Notes under the pieces: model-generated | The model's input: the letters and a program-made list of their open reading frames with translations, nothing else | What the model was told of the DNA's origin: nothing | Database searches by the model: none | Source of the DNA: Chitinophaga pinensis | Lineage (GTDB): Bacteria; Bacteroidota; Bacteroidia; Flavobacteriales_D; Crocinitomicaceae | NCBI GenBank assembly: GCA_945902745.1 | Contig: CAMDNE010000004.1 | Span: forward strand, 62,001 to 126,000 | Direction of reading: 5' to 3' | Length of the DNA stretch: 64,000 nucleotides | In this document: one piece after another, positions 10,495-18,708 of the stretch | Layout: every line of letters starts with the position of its first letter | How positions within the stretch are numbered: the stretch's first letter is position 1 | Position numbers and translations under genes: made by a program

Positions 10495-11631
10495 ATGAAA
10501 TTTTTACCAATATTTGAATTCGGAATACCCCTGATTACCTTCATGTTTTTCTCCTTTATGGCGTTTATTAATTTGTTGTACACGTTTTTCATCTACAGTA
10601 GGCTAGCATTTTTCAAAGAAAAACCAATTCTTGATGAAAATAAATTACCCCCAGTAAGTATTATCGTTGCCGCCCGAAATGAATCTGATAATTTATACGA
10701 AAACCTGCCGTTGTTATTACAACAAAACTATCCTGAATTTGAAGTTATTGTAATTAACCATCAATCTGTGGATGATTCAGCTTATCTTTTAACTGCATAT
10801 TGTCAGCAATATCCAAATTTAAGAGTGATTGAAGTGGCAAAAAACCAACATTTAAAACCTGGAAAAAAGCTTCCACTTACCTTAGGAATTAAGGGAGCGA
10901 AATATGAGCATTTAGTTTTTACAGATGCCGATTGTAAACCTTCCTCTAAACGTTGGTTGAGAAGTATGGCACAGCAATTTGTCCCAGGAAAAGAAATAGT
11001 AATGGGATATGGACCATATATTTCACAAAAAGGCTTTTTAAATCGAGTAATTCGTTTTGATACTGCTTGGATTGCTATAAATTATTTTTCGATGGCATTA
11101 GCGAAATTGCCTTATATGGGTGTTGGAAGAAATTTAGCTTATACCAAATCAGCTTTCAAAGCAGTTCAAGGATTCAAATCACATTATTCCCTTCCATCTG
11201 GTGATGATGATCTTTTTATACAAGAAGCGGCGAAGAAAAAAAATTACACAATTAATCTTGACAAATATTCATATTGCTATTCCGACGCCAATAATTCATG
11301 GAGTTCTTGGATTCGACAAAAAACTAGACATTACAGCACGGCTAATAGATATGGAGTTATTAAAAAAGTGATGTTAGGAATATATCCTTTCACCATGTTA
11401 ATGCTGCTCTTTTCTTTTGTTATTTTGATGTTCAATACGGATTTCCGTTGGTTGACATTGTCGATATTTGTTTTCACTTTGCTTTTAAAATGGTGGATTC
11501 AAGGAAGATGTTTCGTGAAGTTGAATGAAAAAAGCTTTGTGAAATATCTGCCTCTTTGGGACATTTTATATGTCTTTTTGATACCGATAATCTACTACAC
11601 TTCGGAGAAAAAGGAACCAACTAAATGGTAG
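10495..11631 (+). CDS. membrane-anchored family 2 glycosyltransferase
   Basis: A 378-residue GT-A enzyme. An N-terminal membrane segment (FGIPLITFMFFSFMAFINLLY) precedes the catalytic domain, with VSIIVAARNESDN binding the nucleotide and TDADCKPS as the metal-binding DxD. A second region, GDDDLFIQEAAKK, holds the acceptor-base aspartate and RQKTRHYS resembles the QxxRW element. Two or three C-terminal helices follow. The sugar donor and product are unknown. The in-frame ATG at 10447 precedes the putative -7 box, so I use 10495 (MKFLPIFEF). The stop overlaps the sigma factor start by 7 bases, indicating translational coupling. Confidence 0.88.
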   Translation: MKFLPIFEFGIPLITFMFFSFMAFINLLYTFFIYSRLAFFKEKPILDENKLPPVSIIVAARNESDNLYENLPLLLQQNYPEFEVIVINHQSVDDSAYLLTAYCQQYPNLRVIEVAKNQHLKPGKKLPLTLGIKGAKYEHLVFTDADCKPSSKRWLRSMAQQFVPGKEIVMGYGPYISQKGFLNRVIRFDTAWIAINYFSMALAKLPYMGVGRNLAYTKSAFKAVQGFKSHYSLPSGDDDLFIQEAAKKKNYTINLDKYSYCYSDANNSWSSWIRQKTRHYSTANRYGVIKKVMLGIYPFTMLMLLFSFVILMFNTDFRWLTLSIFVFTLLLKWWIQGRCFVKLNEKSFVKYLPLWDILYVFLIPIIYYTSEKKEPTKW

Positions 11632-12230
11632 AAATAGAACATTTATCGGATAAAGCGAAACACGACCTTGTACTTGTCGAGGCTGCAAAAAAAGGCAATC
11701 AAGCTGCTTATGCTGAATTAATGGATCGTTACCGTGAGTCGATATATTACACCATGTTTAAAATGGTAAAGCATACTGACGACGCTGATGATTTAACAAT
11801 TGAAGCTTTTGGTAAAGCTTTTAGTCGCCTTGATCAATATTCCCCTAGCTTCGCGTTTAGTACTTGGTTATTTAAAATTGCTTCTAATAATTGTATTGAT
11901 TTCATTAGAAAAAAACGAATTAAAGTAACTTCAATGGACACTGGCTATAAAACAGATGATGGTGAAGTGATTTTCGTTGACGCACGTTCTTATACTATGG
12001 ATCCAGAGGAGACAATTATTCATGGTCAAAAGATTATTCACATGCGCATGCTTGTGAGTAAATTAAAACCAAGATACCGCGAACTTGTAGAAAAAAGATA
12101 TTTTGAAGAATTGAGTTATGAAGAAATTGCAGAAGAGCTGAGTCTGCCTTTAGGAACAGTTAAGGCGCAATTATTCAGAGCGAGAGATTTTTTAGCAACA
12201 ATGATGCTTAAGACAAAAGATAGTATTTGA
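11625..12230 (+). CDS. ECF-type RNA polymerase sigma factor
   Basis: A 201-residue sigma-70 family factor with only regions 2 and 4. Region 2 covers about residues 22-95 (core-binding DDADDLTIEAFGKAF, then FSTWLFKIASNNCIDFIRKKR). Region 4 covers about 140-195, with the helix-turn-helix LSYEEIAEELSLPLGTVKAQLFRAR. No anti-sigma gene is adjacent, unlike many ECF factors; control may instead come through the overlapping glycosyltransferase transcript. Its targets cannot be inferred. Confidence 0.93.
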   Translation: MVEIEHLSDKAKHDLVLVEAAKKGNQAAYAELMDRYRESIYYTMFKMVKHTDDADDLTIEAFGKAFSRLDQYSPSFAFSTWLFKIASNNCIDFIRKKRIKVTSMDTGYKTDDGEVIFVDARSYTMDPEETIIHGQKIIHMRMLVSKLKPRYRELVEKRYFEELSYEEIAEELSLPLGTVKAQLFRARDFLATMMLKTKDSI

Positions 12231-12307
12231 TTTTTCTTTTCAATCAACAATATTGATCCTTATTTACTTCTAAAATCACTTTCTTTAAAACAATACATAA
12301 TGTCAAA

Positions 12308-12931
12308 ATGAAGACAATTGAAAAATATTTCCCGGATTTAAGTGATTTACAGCGTAAGCAATTGACGGATTTAGAAGAGTTGTATAAATTCTGGAACGAA
12401 CAAATAAATGTGATTTCTCGAAAAGACACTGAAAACTTTTACGAGCGTCATGTCCTTCATTCTATGGGCATAGCAAAAATAATGTCTTTTAAAGATGGTA
12501 CTGCAATTCTAGATATTGGAACTGGAGGAGGTTTCCCTGGAATTCCATTGGCTATATTATTCCCAAATTGTCACTTTACACTCATTGATTCTGTTGGTAA
12601 AAAAATAAAAGTAGTAAATGAAGTTGCAGAAAGCCTTGGCTTAACCAATGTAATTGGCATTCATGGAAGAGCTGAATCATTAAAGGAAAAATTTGATTTT
12701 GTTGTAAGTAGAGCAGTTACTGCGATGCCAGCATTTTTATATTGGACAAGAGGCAAATTCAACAAGAAAAGTAATAACACACTTCCTAATGGGATTTTAT
12801 ATTTAAAAGGCGGCGACTTGAAAGAAGAACTGAAATCTTTGAAGCAAAAACATAAGGTAATTCCGCTAAACAAATACTTCAATGAAGAATTTTTCGAAAC
12901 AAAAAAGGTAGTTTATGTATCTGGAAATTAA
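12308..12931 (+). CDS. rsmG: 16S rRNA (guanine-527-N7)-methyltransferase RsmG
   Basis: Methylates G527 in the 530 loop of 16S rRNA using SAM; loss of the enzyme in other bacteria gives low-level streptomycin resistance. The 207-residue length is normal. The SAM-binding motif ILDIGTGGGFPGIPLAI lies at about residues 67-82, and FDFVVSRAVTAMPAFLYW marks the later conserved core. It stands alone between the sigma factor and the sulfate-assimilation genes, without the gidA partner seen in many other bacteria. Confidence 0.96.
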   Translation: MKTIEKYFPDLSDLQRKQLTDLEELYKFWNEQINVISRKDTENFYERHVLHSMGIAKIMSFKDGTAILDIGTGGGFPGIPLAILFPNCHFTLIDSVGKKIKVVNEVAESLGLTNVIGIHGRAESLKEKFDFVVSRAVTAMPAFLYWTRGKFNKKSNNTLPNGILYLKGGDLKEELKSLKQKHKVIPLNKYFNEEFFETKKVVYVSGN

Positions 12932-12984
12932 TCACTTTCATATAGAAGTTAAGAAAAGTATGTGTATTTAACTATTTTTGATTT

Positions 12985-13218
12985 ATGGACAATTCTGTAA
13001 AAAGACATATTGCAAAAACTATCACCTGGAGAGTTATCGGTACTATTGACACAATGTTTATTGGATGGTTTGTATCTGGAGACATTACAATTGGCTTGTC
13101 TATAGGTGGATTTGAATTGATATCCAAAATGGGACTATATTATCTACACGAACGTGCATGGTACAAAAGTAATTTTGGACTCACTGATAGAAAGTCTAAA
13201 ACAAATGACTTAGAATGA
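12985..13218 (+). CDS. DUF2061 membrane protein
   Basis: A 77-residue protein with two short hydrophobic segments (TITWRVIGTIDTMFIGWFV and ITIGLSIGGFELISKMGLYY) and the conserved LHERAWYKSNFG end that define DUF2061. The function is unknown, but the family is often found inside cys gene clusters. Here it overlaps the start of cysC by 4 bases, supporting a sulfate-assimilation link. Confidence 0.85.
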   Translation: MDNSVKRHIAKTITWRVIGTIDTMFIGWFVSGDITIGLSIGGFELISKMGLYYLHERAWYKSNFGLTDRKSKTNDLE

Positions 13219-13811
13219 ATAATCTAACAAGACAAAAATATTCTATTAATAGAATAGATAGAAATCAGCTAAATAAGCACTCTTCATTTCTAATCTGGTT
13301 TACAGGATTATCAGGAAGTGGAAAATCTACTTTGGCTAATCTTCTCGAAATGGAACTTTCAAAACATGGTATTCATACTTATTTATTGGATGGTGATAAC
13401 GTTCGATTAGGTTTAAATAAAGATTTATCCTTCTCTGGAGTAGATCGCACCGAAAATATTCGTAGAATTGGTGAGGTTGCGAACCTGATGATTGATGCAG
13501 GTTTGGTAACAATTGCCGCATTTATTTCTCCTTTTCAAGCAGATCGCGAGAATGTGAAAAAAAGTGTTGGAGAATCTAATTACATTGAAATATATGTAGA
13601 CACTCCACTTGAAGAATGCATGAAACGTGATACAAAAGGATTATATGAAAAGGCAATCAAAGGAGAAATTTTAAATTTAACAGGAATTTCATCACCTTAT
13701 GAAATCCCAGAATCTCCTAATCTAATTGTAAATACTTCAGAAATTACAAATGTTGCAGCGATCGATAAAATTGTGAATCTAGTTATGGAAAAATTGAAAC
13801 AAAATGATTGA
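13215..13811 (+). CDS. cysC: adenylylsulfate kinase (APS kinase)
   Basis: Phosphorylates adenosine 5'-phosphosulfate to PAPS. The P-loop GLSGSGKST is at residues 31-39, LLDGDNVRLGLNKDLSFS carries the conserved DGDN/R substrate motif, FISPFQADRE and LTGISSPYEIPESPNL complete the APS pocket. At 198 residues it is a complete stand-alone kinase. It overlaps DUF2061 upstream and cysQ downstream, so the three are one operon. ATP sulfurylase subunits (cysD, cysN) and reductase genes are not in the window. Confidence 0.96.
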   Translation: MNNLTRQKYSINRIDRNQLNKHSSFLIWFTGLSGSGKSTLANLLEMELSKHGIHTYLLDGDNVRLGLNKDLSFSGVDRTENIRRIGEVANLMIDAGLVTIAAFISPFQADRENVKKSVGESNYIEIYVDTPLEECMKRDTKGLYEKAIKGEILNLTGISSPYEIPESPNLIVNTSEITNVAAIDKIVNLVMEKLKQND

Positions 13812-14607
13812 TAATTTAGATATTCTTCTAGAAACTGCAATAAAAGCAGCATTAGAAGCTGGCAAGAGAATCATGGAAATTTATAATTCTGAAGATTTTT
13901 CAATTGAATATAAAAAAGATAATTCACCATTGACAAAGGCAGACATTGCTGCTCATCAACTAATTCAAGAAATACTAGAACAAACTAGTATTCCAGTTTT
14001 ATCTGAAGAAGGCAAGGAAATCCCATATTTAGATAGAGTTCTTTGGGATAAATTATGGGTTGTTGACCCAATTGACGGCACAAAGGAATTCATTAAAAGA
14101 AATGGCGAATTCACTGTTAATATTGCTTTGATTGAAAATCAAATTCCAATTTTGGGAGTCATTTATGTTCCTGTTTTAAAGGAATTGTATTTCGGTCACA
14201 AGCAATCCGGTTCATTCAAAATCACAAATATTGATTATACTTTCCCTATTGCAAAAATAGTAGCAGAAGGTTTAAAACTACCAATTCTAGCCGAAAGAAA
14301 AGAATTTACCGTTGTAGCTAGTCGATCTCATTTATCTGAAGAAACTATCGTATTTATCAGTGAATTAGAAGAAATTCATGGTTCAATAAAAACTATATCA
14401 AAAGGAAGCTCACTGAAGCTATGCATGGTAGCGGAAGGATTAGCCGATTGTTATCCAAGATTTGCTCCTACAATGGAATGGGACACAGCTGCAGGTCACG
14501 CAATTTGTAAATATGCAGGATTTGAATTGATTGACTTTGAAACGAAAGCTGAAATGCTTTATAATAGAGCTGACTTATTAAACAATTGGTTTATTGTAAG
14601 GAAATAA
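13804..14607 (+). CDS. cysQ: 3'(2'),5'-bisphosphate nucleotidase CysQ
   Basis: Inositol-monophosphatase-fold enzyme that removes the 3'-phosphate of PAP, the by-product of PAPS use, and may also adjust PAPS levels. Metal-site motifs are LSEEGKE (67-72), WVVDPIDGTKEF (86-97) and MEWDTAAGH near the C-terminus; the 267-residue length is usual. The start overlaps cysC by 8 bases. Together with cysC it both makes and clears PAPS intermediates. Confidence 0.94.
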   Translation: MIDNLDILLETAIKAALEAGKRIMEIYNSEDFSIEYKKDNSPLTKADIAAHQLIQEILEQTSIPVLSEEGKEIPYLDRVLWDKLWVVDPIDGTKEFIKRNGEFTVNIALIENQIPILGVIYVPVLKELYFGHKQSGSFKITNIDYTFPIAKIVAEGLKLPILAERKEFTVVASRSHLSEETIVFISELEEIHGSIKTISKGSSLKLCMVAEGLADCYPRFAPTMEWDTAAGHAICKYAGFELIDFETKAEMLYNRADLLNNWFIVRK

Positions 14608-14612
14608 TTCCC

Positions 14613-14634
14613 AATGAATTCTTAAGAATTCATT
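14613..14634. repeat. perfect 22-base palindrome between convergent genes
   Basis: AATGAATTCTT joined to its own reverse complement, between the cysQ stop and the minus-strand hypothetical gene, whose last codons and stop lie inside it. It can fold as a hairpin on either transcript, but a clean T-run is lacking. It is possibly a weak bidirectional terminator. Confidence 0.5.
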
Positions 14635-15164
14635 TTATATTTCTTAAAAAATGCATCCCAATTCCATATAAAGTTGATCATGATTTCGTCCATTCTTTTC
14701 AGAAACAATGGATTTGGCGCTTGCATTCTTCTAAAATATTCATCTTGAACTTCATTCAAATTGTATTTATGAAAAACGGCTTTTGACATACCATAAACCA
14801 TGTTTTTCGAAGGATGGTTCACTCGTGAAATAAATGATTGATATTCACGAATTAACTTAGAGAAATCAACTTCAGACATATCATACATTTTGGCTAATTT
14901 CTCAAAAACAATTTTCTCTACTCTTCCAGCTTGATCAGCATCAAACGTGCTTTCAAGAAAAGAAAGATTTCCAACAATTACAATTAAACCAAATTCACCA
15001 TTATCTTTTTCTCCAATTTCAGGCGATTTCACAAAAGCGATATCTTCATTAATCAATTGAGCGACTTCTAAAAAGCCATTATCTACTGAATCGAAGATTG
15101 AATTAATGAAAACATTTGCAACTTGGTTGTCAGATAATTTTTTTTTCAGAATAGCACTCAGCAT
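14622..15164 (-). CDS. hypothetical protein
   Basis: A 180-residue soluble protein that I do not recognise. No signal peptide, membrane segment or catalytic motif stands out. It looks mostly alpha-helical, with an internal hydrophobic strand GEFGLIVIVGNLSFLES and a C-terminal aromatic/basic end (FIWNWDAFFKKYK). A -7 box lies 28 bases before the ATG and the gene is monocistronic, convergent with cysQ. Base usage resembles its neighbours, so it looks like a real resident gene. Confidence 0.7.
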   Translation of the reverse strand: MLSAILKKKLSDNQVANVFINSIFDSVDNGFLEVAQLINEDIAFVKSPEIGEKDNGEFGLIVIVGNLSFLESTFDADQAGRVEKIVFEKLAKMYDMSEVDFSKLIREYQSFISRVNHPSKNMVYGMSKAVFHKYNLNEVQDEYFRRMQAPNPLFLKRMDEIMINFIWNWDAFFKKYKMNS

Positions 15165-15191
15165 TGAACTTAGTTTTATTGTTTCTTGTTA

Positions 15192-15199
15192 CAAATTTA
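15192..15199 (-). promoter_or_regulatory. -7 promoter box for the hypothetical gene
   Basis: Minus-strand TAAATTTG matches TAnnTTTG, 27 bases before the ATG at 15164. No good -33 element is seen. Confidence 0.45.
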
Positions 15200-15382
15200 A
15201 CATTGATATAAAGTTAGTTAACATCCATAGAAATAAGGTTTTCAACTAAGTTTTCAACAGTTTTATGATTCAGTTGTTACCATCTGACATTATAAAGACT
15301 GGTCAATGCTTAAAATACGATAAAAGCAAGGATATTTTTAAGATTATCAATCGCGTTCATTGTACGTTAGTACTAGCTCTAG

Positions 15383-15595
15383 ATTTCATATTCTACGAAA
15401 AAATATAAATCAACATTTAAAAAAGAAAAAGATTTACAAACTAGAAGGAGAGGATTAGTTTGGCAGCTTTACGATTGGTCAAATTATGTTCAAACAGAAT
15501 CCAACGCGACATTCAACTACAAGCAATTTAAACTCACTACCTACATGTCTCCCATGGAGATAGAAAAACACATTAATCAATTATCGGTTCAATAA
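15383..15595 (+). pseudogene. start-less open reading frame, possible gene remnant
   Basis: The interval 15165-15580 holds no intact gene. A plus-strand frame of about 70 codons opens after a TAG at 15380 and ends with TAA at 15593-15595, overlapping the phosphatase stop. It has no ATG before MSPMEIEKHINQL near its end. The middle part (RRRGLVWQLYDWSNYVQ, FNYKQFKLTTYMS) is Trp/Tyr-containing and protein-like. I cannot name a family. It could be the 3' part of a lost gene or chance. Confidence 0.3.
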
Positions 15596-17221
15596 TTCTA
15601 CAATTGGTTCACCTGTCATTGCTCCATTTCTTTGTAAATAGAGTAAATGAGTGAGTGTTGCAGAAATGTCAGTTATATTGATTCTTCTAACTATTTCTTG
15701 CTTTGGAATATTTTTGCCATACCAAATCAATGGTACATGGGTGTCATAATTAAATGCTGAACCATGACTCGTTCCTTTTCTTGCCAAATCTGAATCAACA
15801 GTCTTTGGCAAATAACCTGGCTCTAACAAAAATAAAACGTCACCACTCTCTTTTGAGTGATAACCTTTGCGAACCATGTCTTTCCATTCGTTGTCAGTTC
15901 CAGTATTTAATAATTCATTCGCCGTAAATGCAACTTTTACATTCTCCCATTCAGCAACTTTTGAGGCAATAAATTCCGCTACTTCATTCCGATCTAATTT
16001 CAAGGAATCCATTAAAGGATGATTCAAATAAATATTTAAATTCTTTTGATCCAAAATTAAATCCTTTCCATATTTTAATGAGACTTCTTTTTTCAATACT
16101 AACATTGGTTCTGTCAAAAAAACATAACCACCCGGTAACTTTTTATCTATCAAATATTGCGGAACAGGAACAACGGCATGATCAGCTGTCAAAAACAACA
16201 CGAACTCATCTTTCCCAACAGTTTCTTCTAACTGCTTAATAAGTCTTGCCAAATCCAAATCTAATCGAATATACACATCTTCTAATTCAATCGAATAAGG
16301 CCCAAATGAATGACCAACTATATCTGGAGTGGAATAACTAATACAAAGCATATCAGTCTGCTGGTCGCTACCCAAACATTCTCCTTTTAAGGAATTAATC
16401 GCTAAATCTGTCAAATATGTGTTTGCAAACGGTGTTTCAACGAACAATTCATAATTTGCTACGCCACCTGTCATTTCTTTTAAATTATAAGGGAATGTTG
16501 GGGCAGTTTTTCCTGGTAATAAATGTTCATAAGGAGAATCATCGGGACCACTTTCTTTATACAAACTGATATCTAAGTAGGTATTCCACGTTTGTTTCAT
16601 ATAATTACCAACGGCATCTTTGGAATTAAAATCAGTTAACCATTTTGGTAACTCATTCTCGAAAAAGGAACTTGTAATGAATTTACCTGATGAATAATCA
16701 AACCAGTACGAACCATCACTGAGATGTCCACCTGGCAAGATAGCTCCACGATCTTTTATCGACATGGAAATTACCTTTGCATTAGGATATGTTAATTTAA
16801 GTTGATCGGTAACCGTATTTGTTTTCAAATGATGCGGTGAACAAAGTCCATCAGATGAGGAAGTTCCAACTGGTTTAACGTTCAAATCATCAACACAATT
16901 AATTACCTTACCTGATTCACGTTCAAACCAATCATTCGCAACTATTCCATGATTATTTGGAGTCGTTCCAGTGTAAATTGATGCATGCCCTGGTCCGGTA
17001 AATGTAGGAACATAATTGTATTGCGTATTGCGGCAATTTGTGCCGTTTTCCATGATTTTACGGAAGCCATTTTCACTAAATTTATCTTGATAACGGTACA
17101 AATATTCATAGCACATTTGATCGATAACAATTCCAACAATTAATTTTGGTTTAGCTGAATTTTGACTTAAAAGATTCAAAGAAATGAGGCAAAGGAATAA
17201 GGTGGAAATGATGCTTTTCAT
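15581..17221 (-). CDS. PafA-type alkaline phosphatase (alkaline phosphatase superfamily)
   Basis: A periplasmic or secreted phosphomonoesterase of 546 residues with a signal peptide (1-20, ending LLSQ). The metal/nucleophile core is VIDQM (Asp34) and PTFTGPGHASIYTGTTP, with Thr75 as the likely nucleophile. Asn96 (VANDWF) and the Lys156-Asp-Arg158 pair (SIKDRGAILPGGH) match the N100, K162 and R164 set of Elizabethkingia PafA that distinguishes monoesterases from NPP phosphodiesterases. DIVGHSFGP and TADHAVVPVP supply further zinc ligands. No T9SS domain. PafA homologues are constitutive and not phosphate-repressed; that is family knowledge. Confidence 0.9.
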   Translation of the reverse strand: MKSIISTLFLCLISLNLLSQNSAKPKLIVGIVIDQMCYEYLYRYQDKFSENGFRKIMENGTNCRNTQYNYVPTFTGPGHASIYTGTTPNNHGIVANDWFERESGKVINCVDDLNVKPVGTSSSDGLCSPHHLKTNTVTDQLKLTYPNAKVISMSIKDRGAILPGGHLSDGSYWFDYSSGKFITSSFFENELPKWLTDFNSKDAVGNYMKQTWNTYLDISLYKESGPDDSPYEHLLPGKTAPTFPYNLKEMTGGVANYELFVETPFANTYLTDLAINSLKGECLGSDQQTDMLCISYSTPDIVGHSFGPYSIELEDVYIRLDLDLARLIKQLEETVGKDEFVLFLTADHAVVPVPQYLIDKKLPGGYVFLTEPMLVLKKEVSLKYGKDLILDQKNLNIYLNHPLMDSLKLDRNEVAEFIASKVAEWENVKVAFTANELLNTGTDNEWKDMVRKGYHSKESGDVLFLLEPGYLPKTVDSDLARKGTSHGSAFNYDTHVPLIWYGKNIPKQEIVRRINITDISATLTHLLYLQRNGAMTGEPIVELLNR

Positions 17222-17354
17222 AATTCTAATTATATAGGTTCAAAAATAATGAAAGCAATAACATAAAGCTGAAAAAATTGAGAAATAGAAAGATTTCAAA
17301 ATTTTCAATAAAAATAGAATCCTACCGTTAGTGGGATAACATTAAATCAACAAT

Positions 17355-17687
17355 ATGAAATTCTTACTATTTTTTTCGACGTTATTCATTGTCATTTTAA
17401 CAAGTTGTCAACCAATTAAGTACAAAATGCCAACTTGCATAAAGAATAAAATAGCAGAATTTGAATTACACTGCTGTGATAAGGGAGCTAATGTGAAGGA
17501 ATACAAATTCCAAGGAGAAAATGTTTATGTTTTTGATCATGGCACATGTGGTGCTGATATGACTTCGCAAGTATTTAGCGAAGATTGTATTTCATTAGGC
17601 TATTTAGGAGGTATTACTGGAAATTTTAAAATACAGGGTGAAGATTTTGGAAACGCCGAATTTAAAACGACTTGTTGGGAAAAATAA
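17355..17687 (+). CDS. small DUF6970 lipoprotein
   Basis: A 110-residue lipoprotein. The signal peptide ends at a lipobox (VILTSC, Cys19), so the mature part is lipid-anchored. The mature domain has the DUF6970 pattern with CIKNKIAEF, KEYKFQGENVYVFDHGTCGADM and LGYLGGITGN, and seven cysteines that may form disulfides. Function is unknown. It is monocistronic, divergent from the alkaline phosphatase. Confidence 0.82.
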   Translation: MKFLLFFSTLFIVILTSCQPIKYKMPTCIKNKIAEFELHCCDKGANVKEYKFQGENVYVFDHGTCGADMTSQVFSEDCISLGYLGGITGNFKIQGEDFGNAEFKTTCWEK

Positions 17688-17874
17688 CCTAAATATCAAT
17701 CCTTCTTGAATCATTAATAATCCTATAATTACCTTATTTCAATTCTTTTAACTAGCTTTAAGGAATGCTAATGATGATTGGACAATTCATTTTCGAAATA
17801 CACAACCAATCTACGATCTCAAATTCTGATATTTTCTTTATTAAAAAATGAGCTCAAATAGCTAATTTGAAATA

Positions 17875-18642
17875 ATGATTATGGAAAAAACAATAGATCT
17901 AAAACTTGCGGTATTAATCGATGCTGACAATGTTTCATATACATATGTGAAAGAAATGTTTGAAGAAATTGCCAAATATGGCACCCCTACTTTCAAACGA
18001 ATTTATGCCGATTGGACAACACCTAATGTGGCTGGATGGAAAAAGGTATTACTCGAAAACGCAATTACACCGATCCAACAATACAGTTATACTTCTGGAA
18101 AAAACGCATCTGATAGTGCATTGATTATTGATGCTATGGACATCCTTTATACGGGAAAAGTAGATGGTTTTTGCATTGTCTCAAGTGATAGCGATTTTAC
18201 GCGACTTGCAACTCGGCTGAGAGAAGCTGGAATGAAAGTTATCGGAATTGGAGAGAAGAAAACACTATTGCCTTTTATAACAGCATGTGATAAATTCATT
18301 TACATAGAAATTTTGAAACCACAAATCGAAGTTCATGAAGTAAATGGCAAAAAGAGCACAGCAAAGAATTCAACACCCGTCAAAAATACACCTCTGAGTA
18401 AAATTGATCCTGAAATAATAAAATTATTGACGTTAAGTGTTGCTGATTTAGCAGATGAAAATGGCTGGACCTTTTTGGGTGAATTGGGGAATTTAGTTCT
18501 AAAAAAGAAACCTGACTTTGATCCTCGAAATTATGGTTTTGCTAAAATGTTCCCTTTAATCAAAAGCATGAATATATTTGAAATTGATGAACGTGATACA
18601 GGTAAGAAAAACAGCAAGCACATTTATATTAGAAAGAAGTAG
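17875..18642 (+). CDS. NYN-domain protein with C-terminal LOTUS/OST-HTH domain
   Basis: Residues 1-150 form a PIN-like NYN (LabA/DUF88) nuclease domain: AVLIDADNVSY, the second acidic site SDSALIIDAMDILY and GFCIVSSDSDFTRLATRLREAG with Ser-Asp-Ser-Asp. A 35-residue Lys/Ser/Thr linker leads to an OST-HTH/LOTUS-like domain (about 185-255) that in other proteins binds RNA. Predicted role: RNA cleavage or RNA turnover in the cytoplasm, with unknown targets. An alternative ATG lies 6 bases downstream (MEKTID). A strong terminator follows; it is monocistronic. Confidence 0.88.
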   Translation: MIMEKTIDLKLAVLIDADNVSYTYVKEMFEEIAKYGTPTFKRIYADWTTPNVAGWKKVLLENAITPIQQYSYTSGKNASDSALIIDAMDILYTGKVDGFCIVSSDSDFTRLATRLREAGMKVIGIGEKKTLLPFITACDKFIYIEILKPQIEVHEVNGKKSTAKNSTPVKNTPLSKIDPEIIKLLTLSVADLADENGWTFLGELGNLVLKKKPDFDPRNYGFAKMFPLIKSMNIFEIDERDTGKKNSKHIYIRKK

Positions 18643-18658
18643 AAATCTTTATAACAAA

Positions 18659-18692
18659 GAAAAAGCCGTTAGTTTTAGACTAACGGCTTTTT
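18659..18692. terminator. bidirectional hairpin terminator
   Basis: GAAAAAGCCGTTAGT pairs with ACTAACGGCTTTTTC around a short TTTAG loop, with T/A runs on both sides. It serves both the NYN-LOTUS gene and the convergent M14 carboxypeptidase gene. Confidence 0.92.
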
Positions 18693-18708
18693 CTTTTAGT
18701 TTGCAATA

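Noticed and set aside
12973-12980. TATTTTTG as -7 box for DUF2061-cysC-cysQ
   Set aside because: It lies only 4 bases before the ATG, so transcription would start within or past the start codon.
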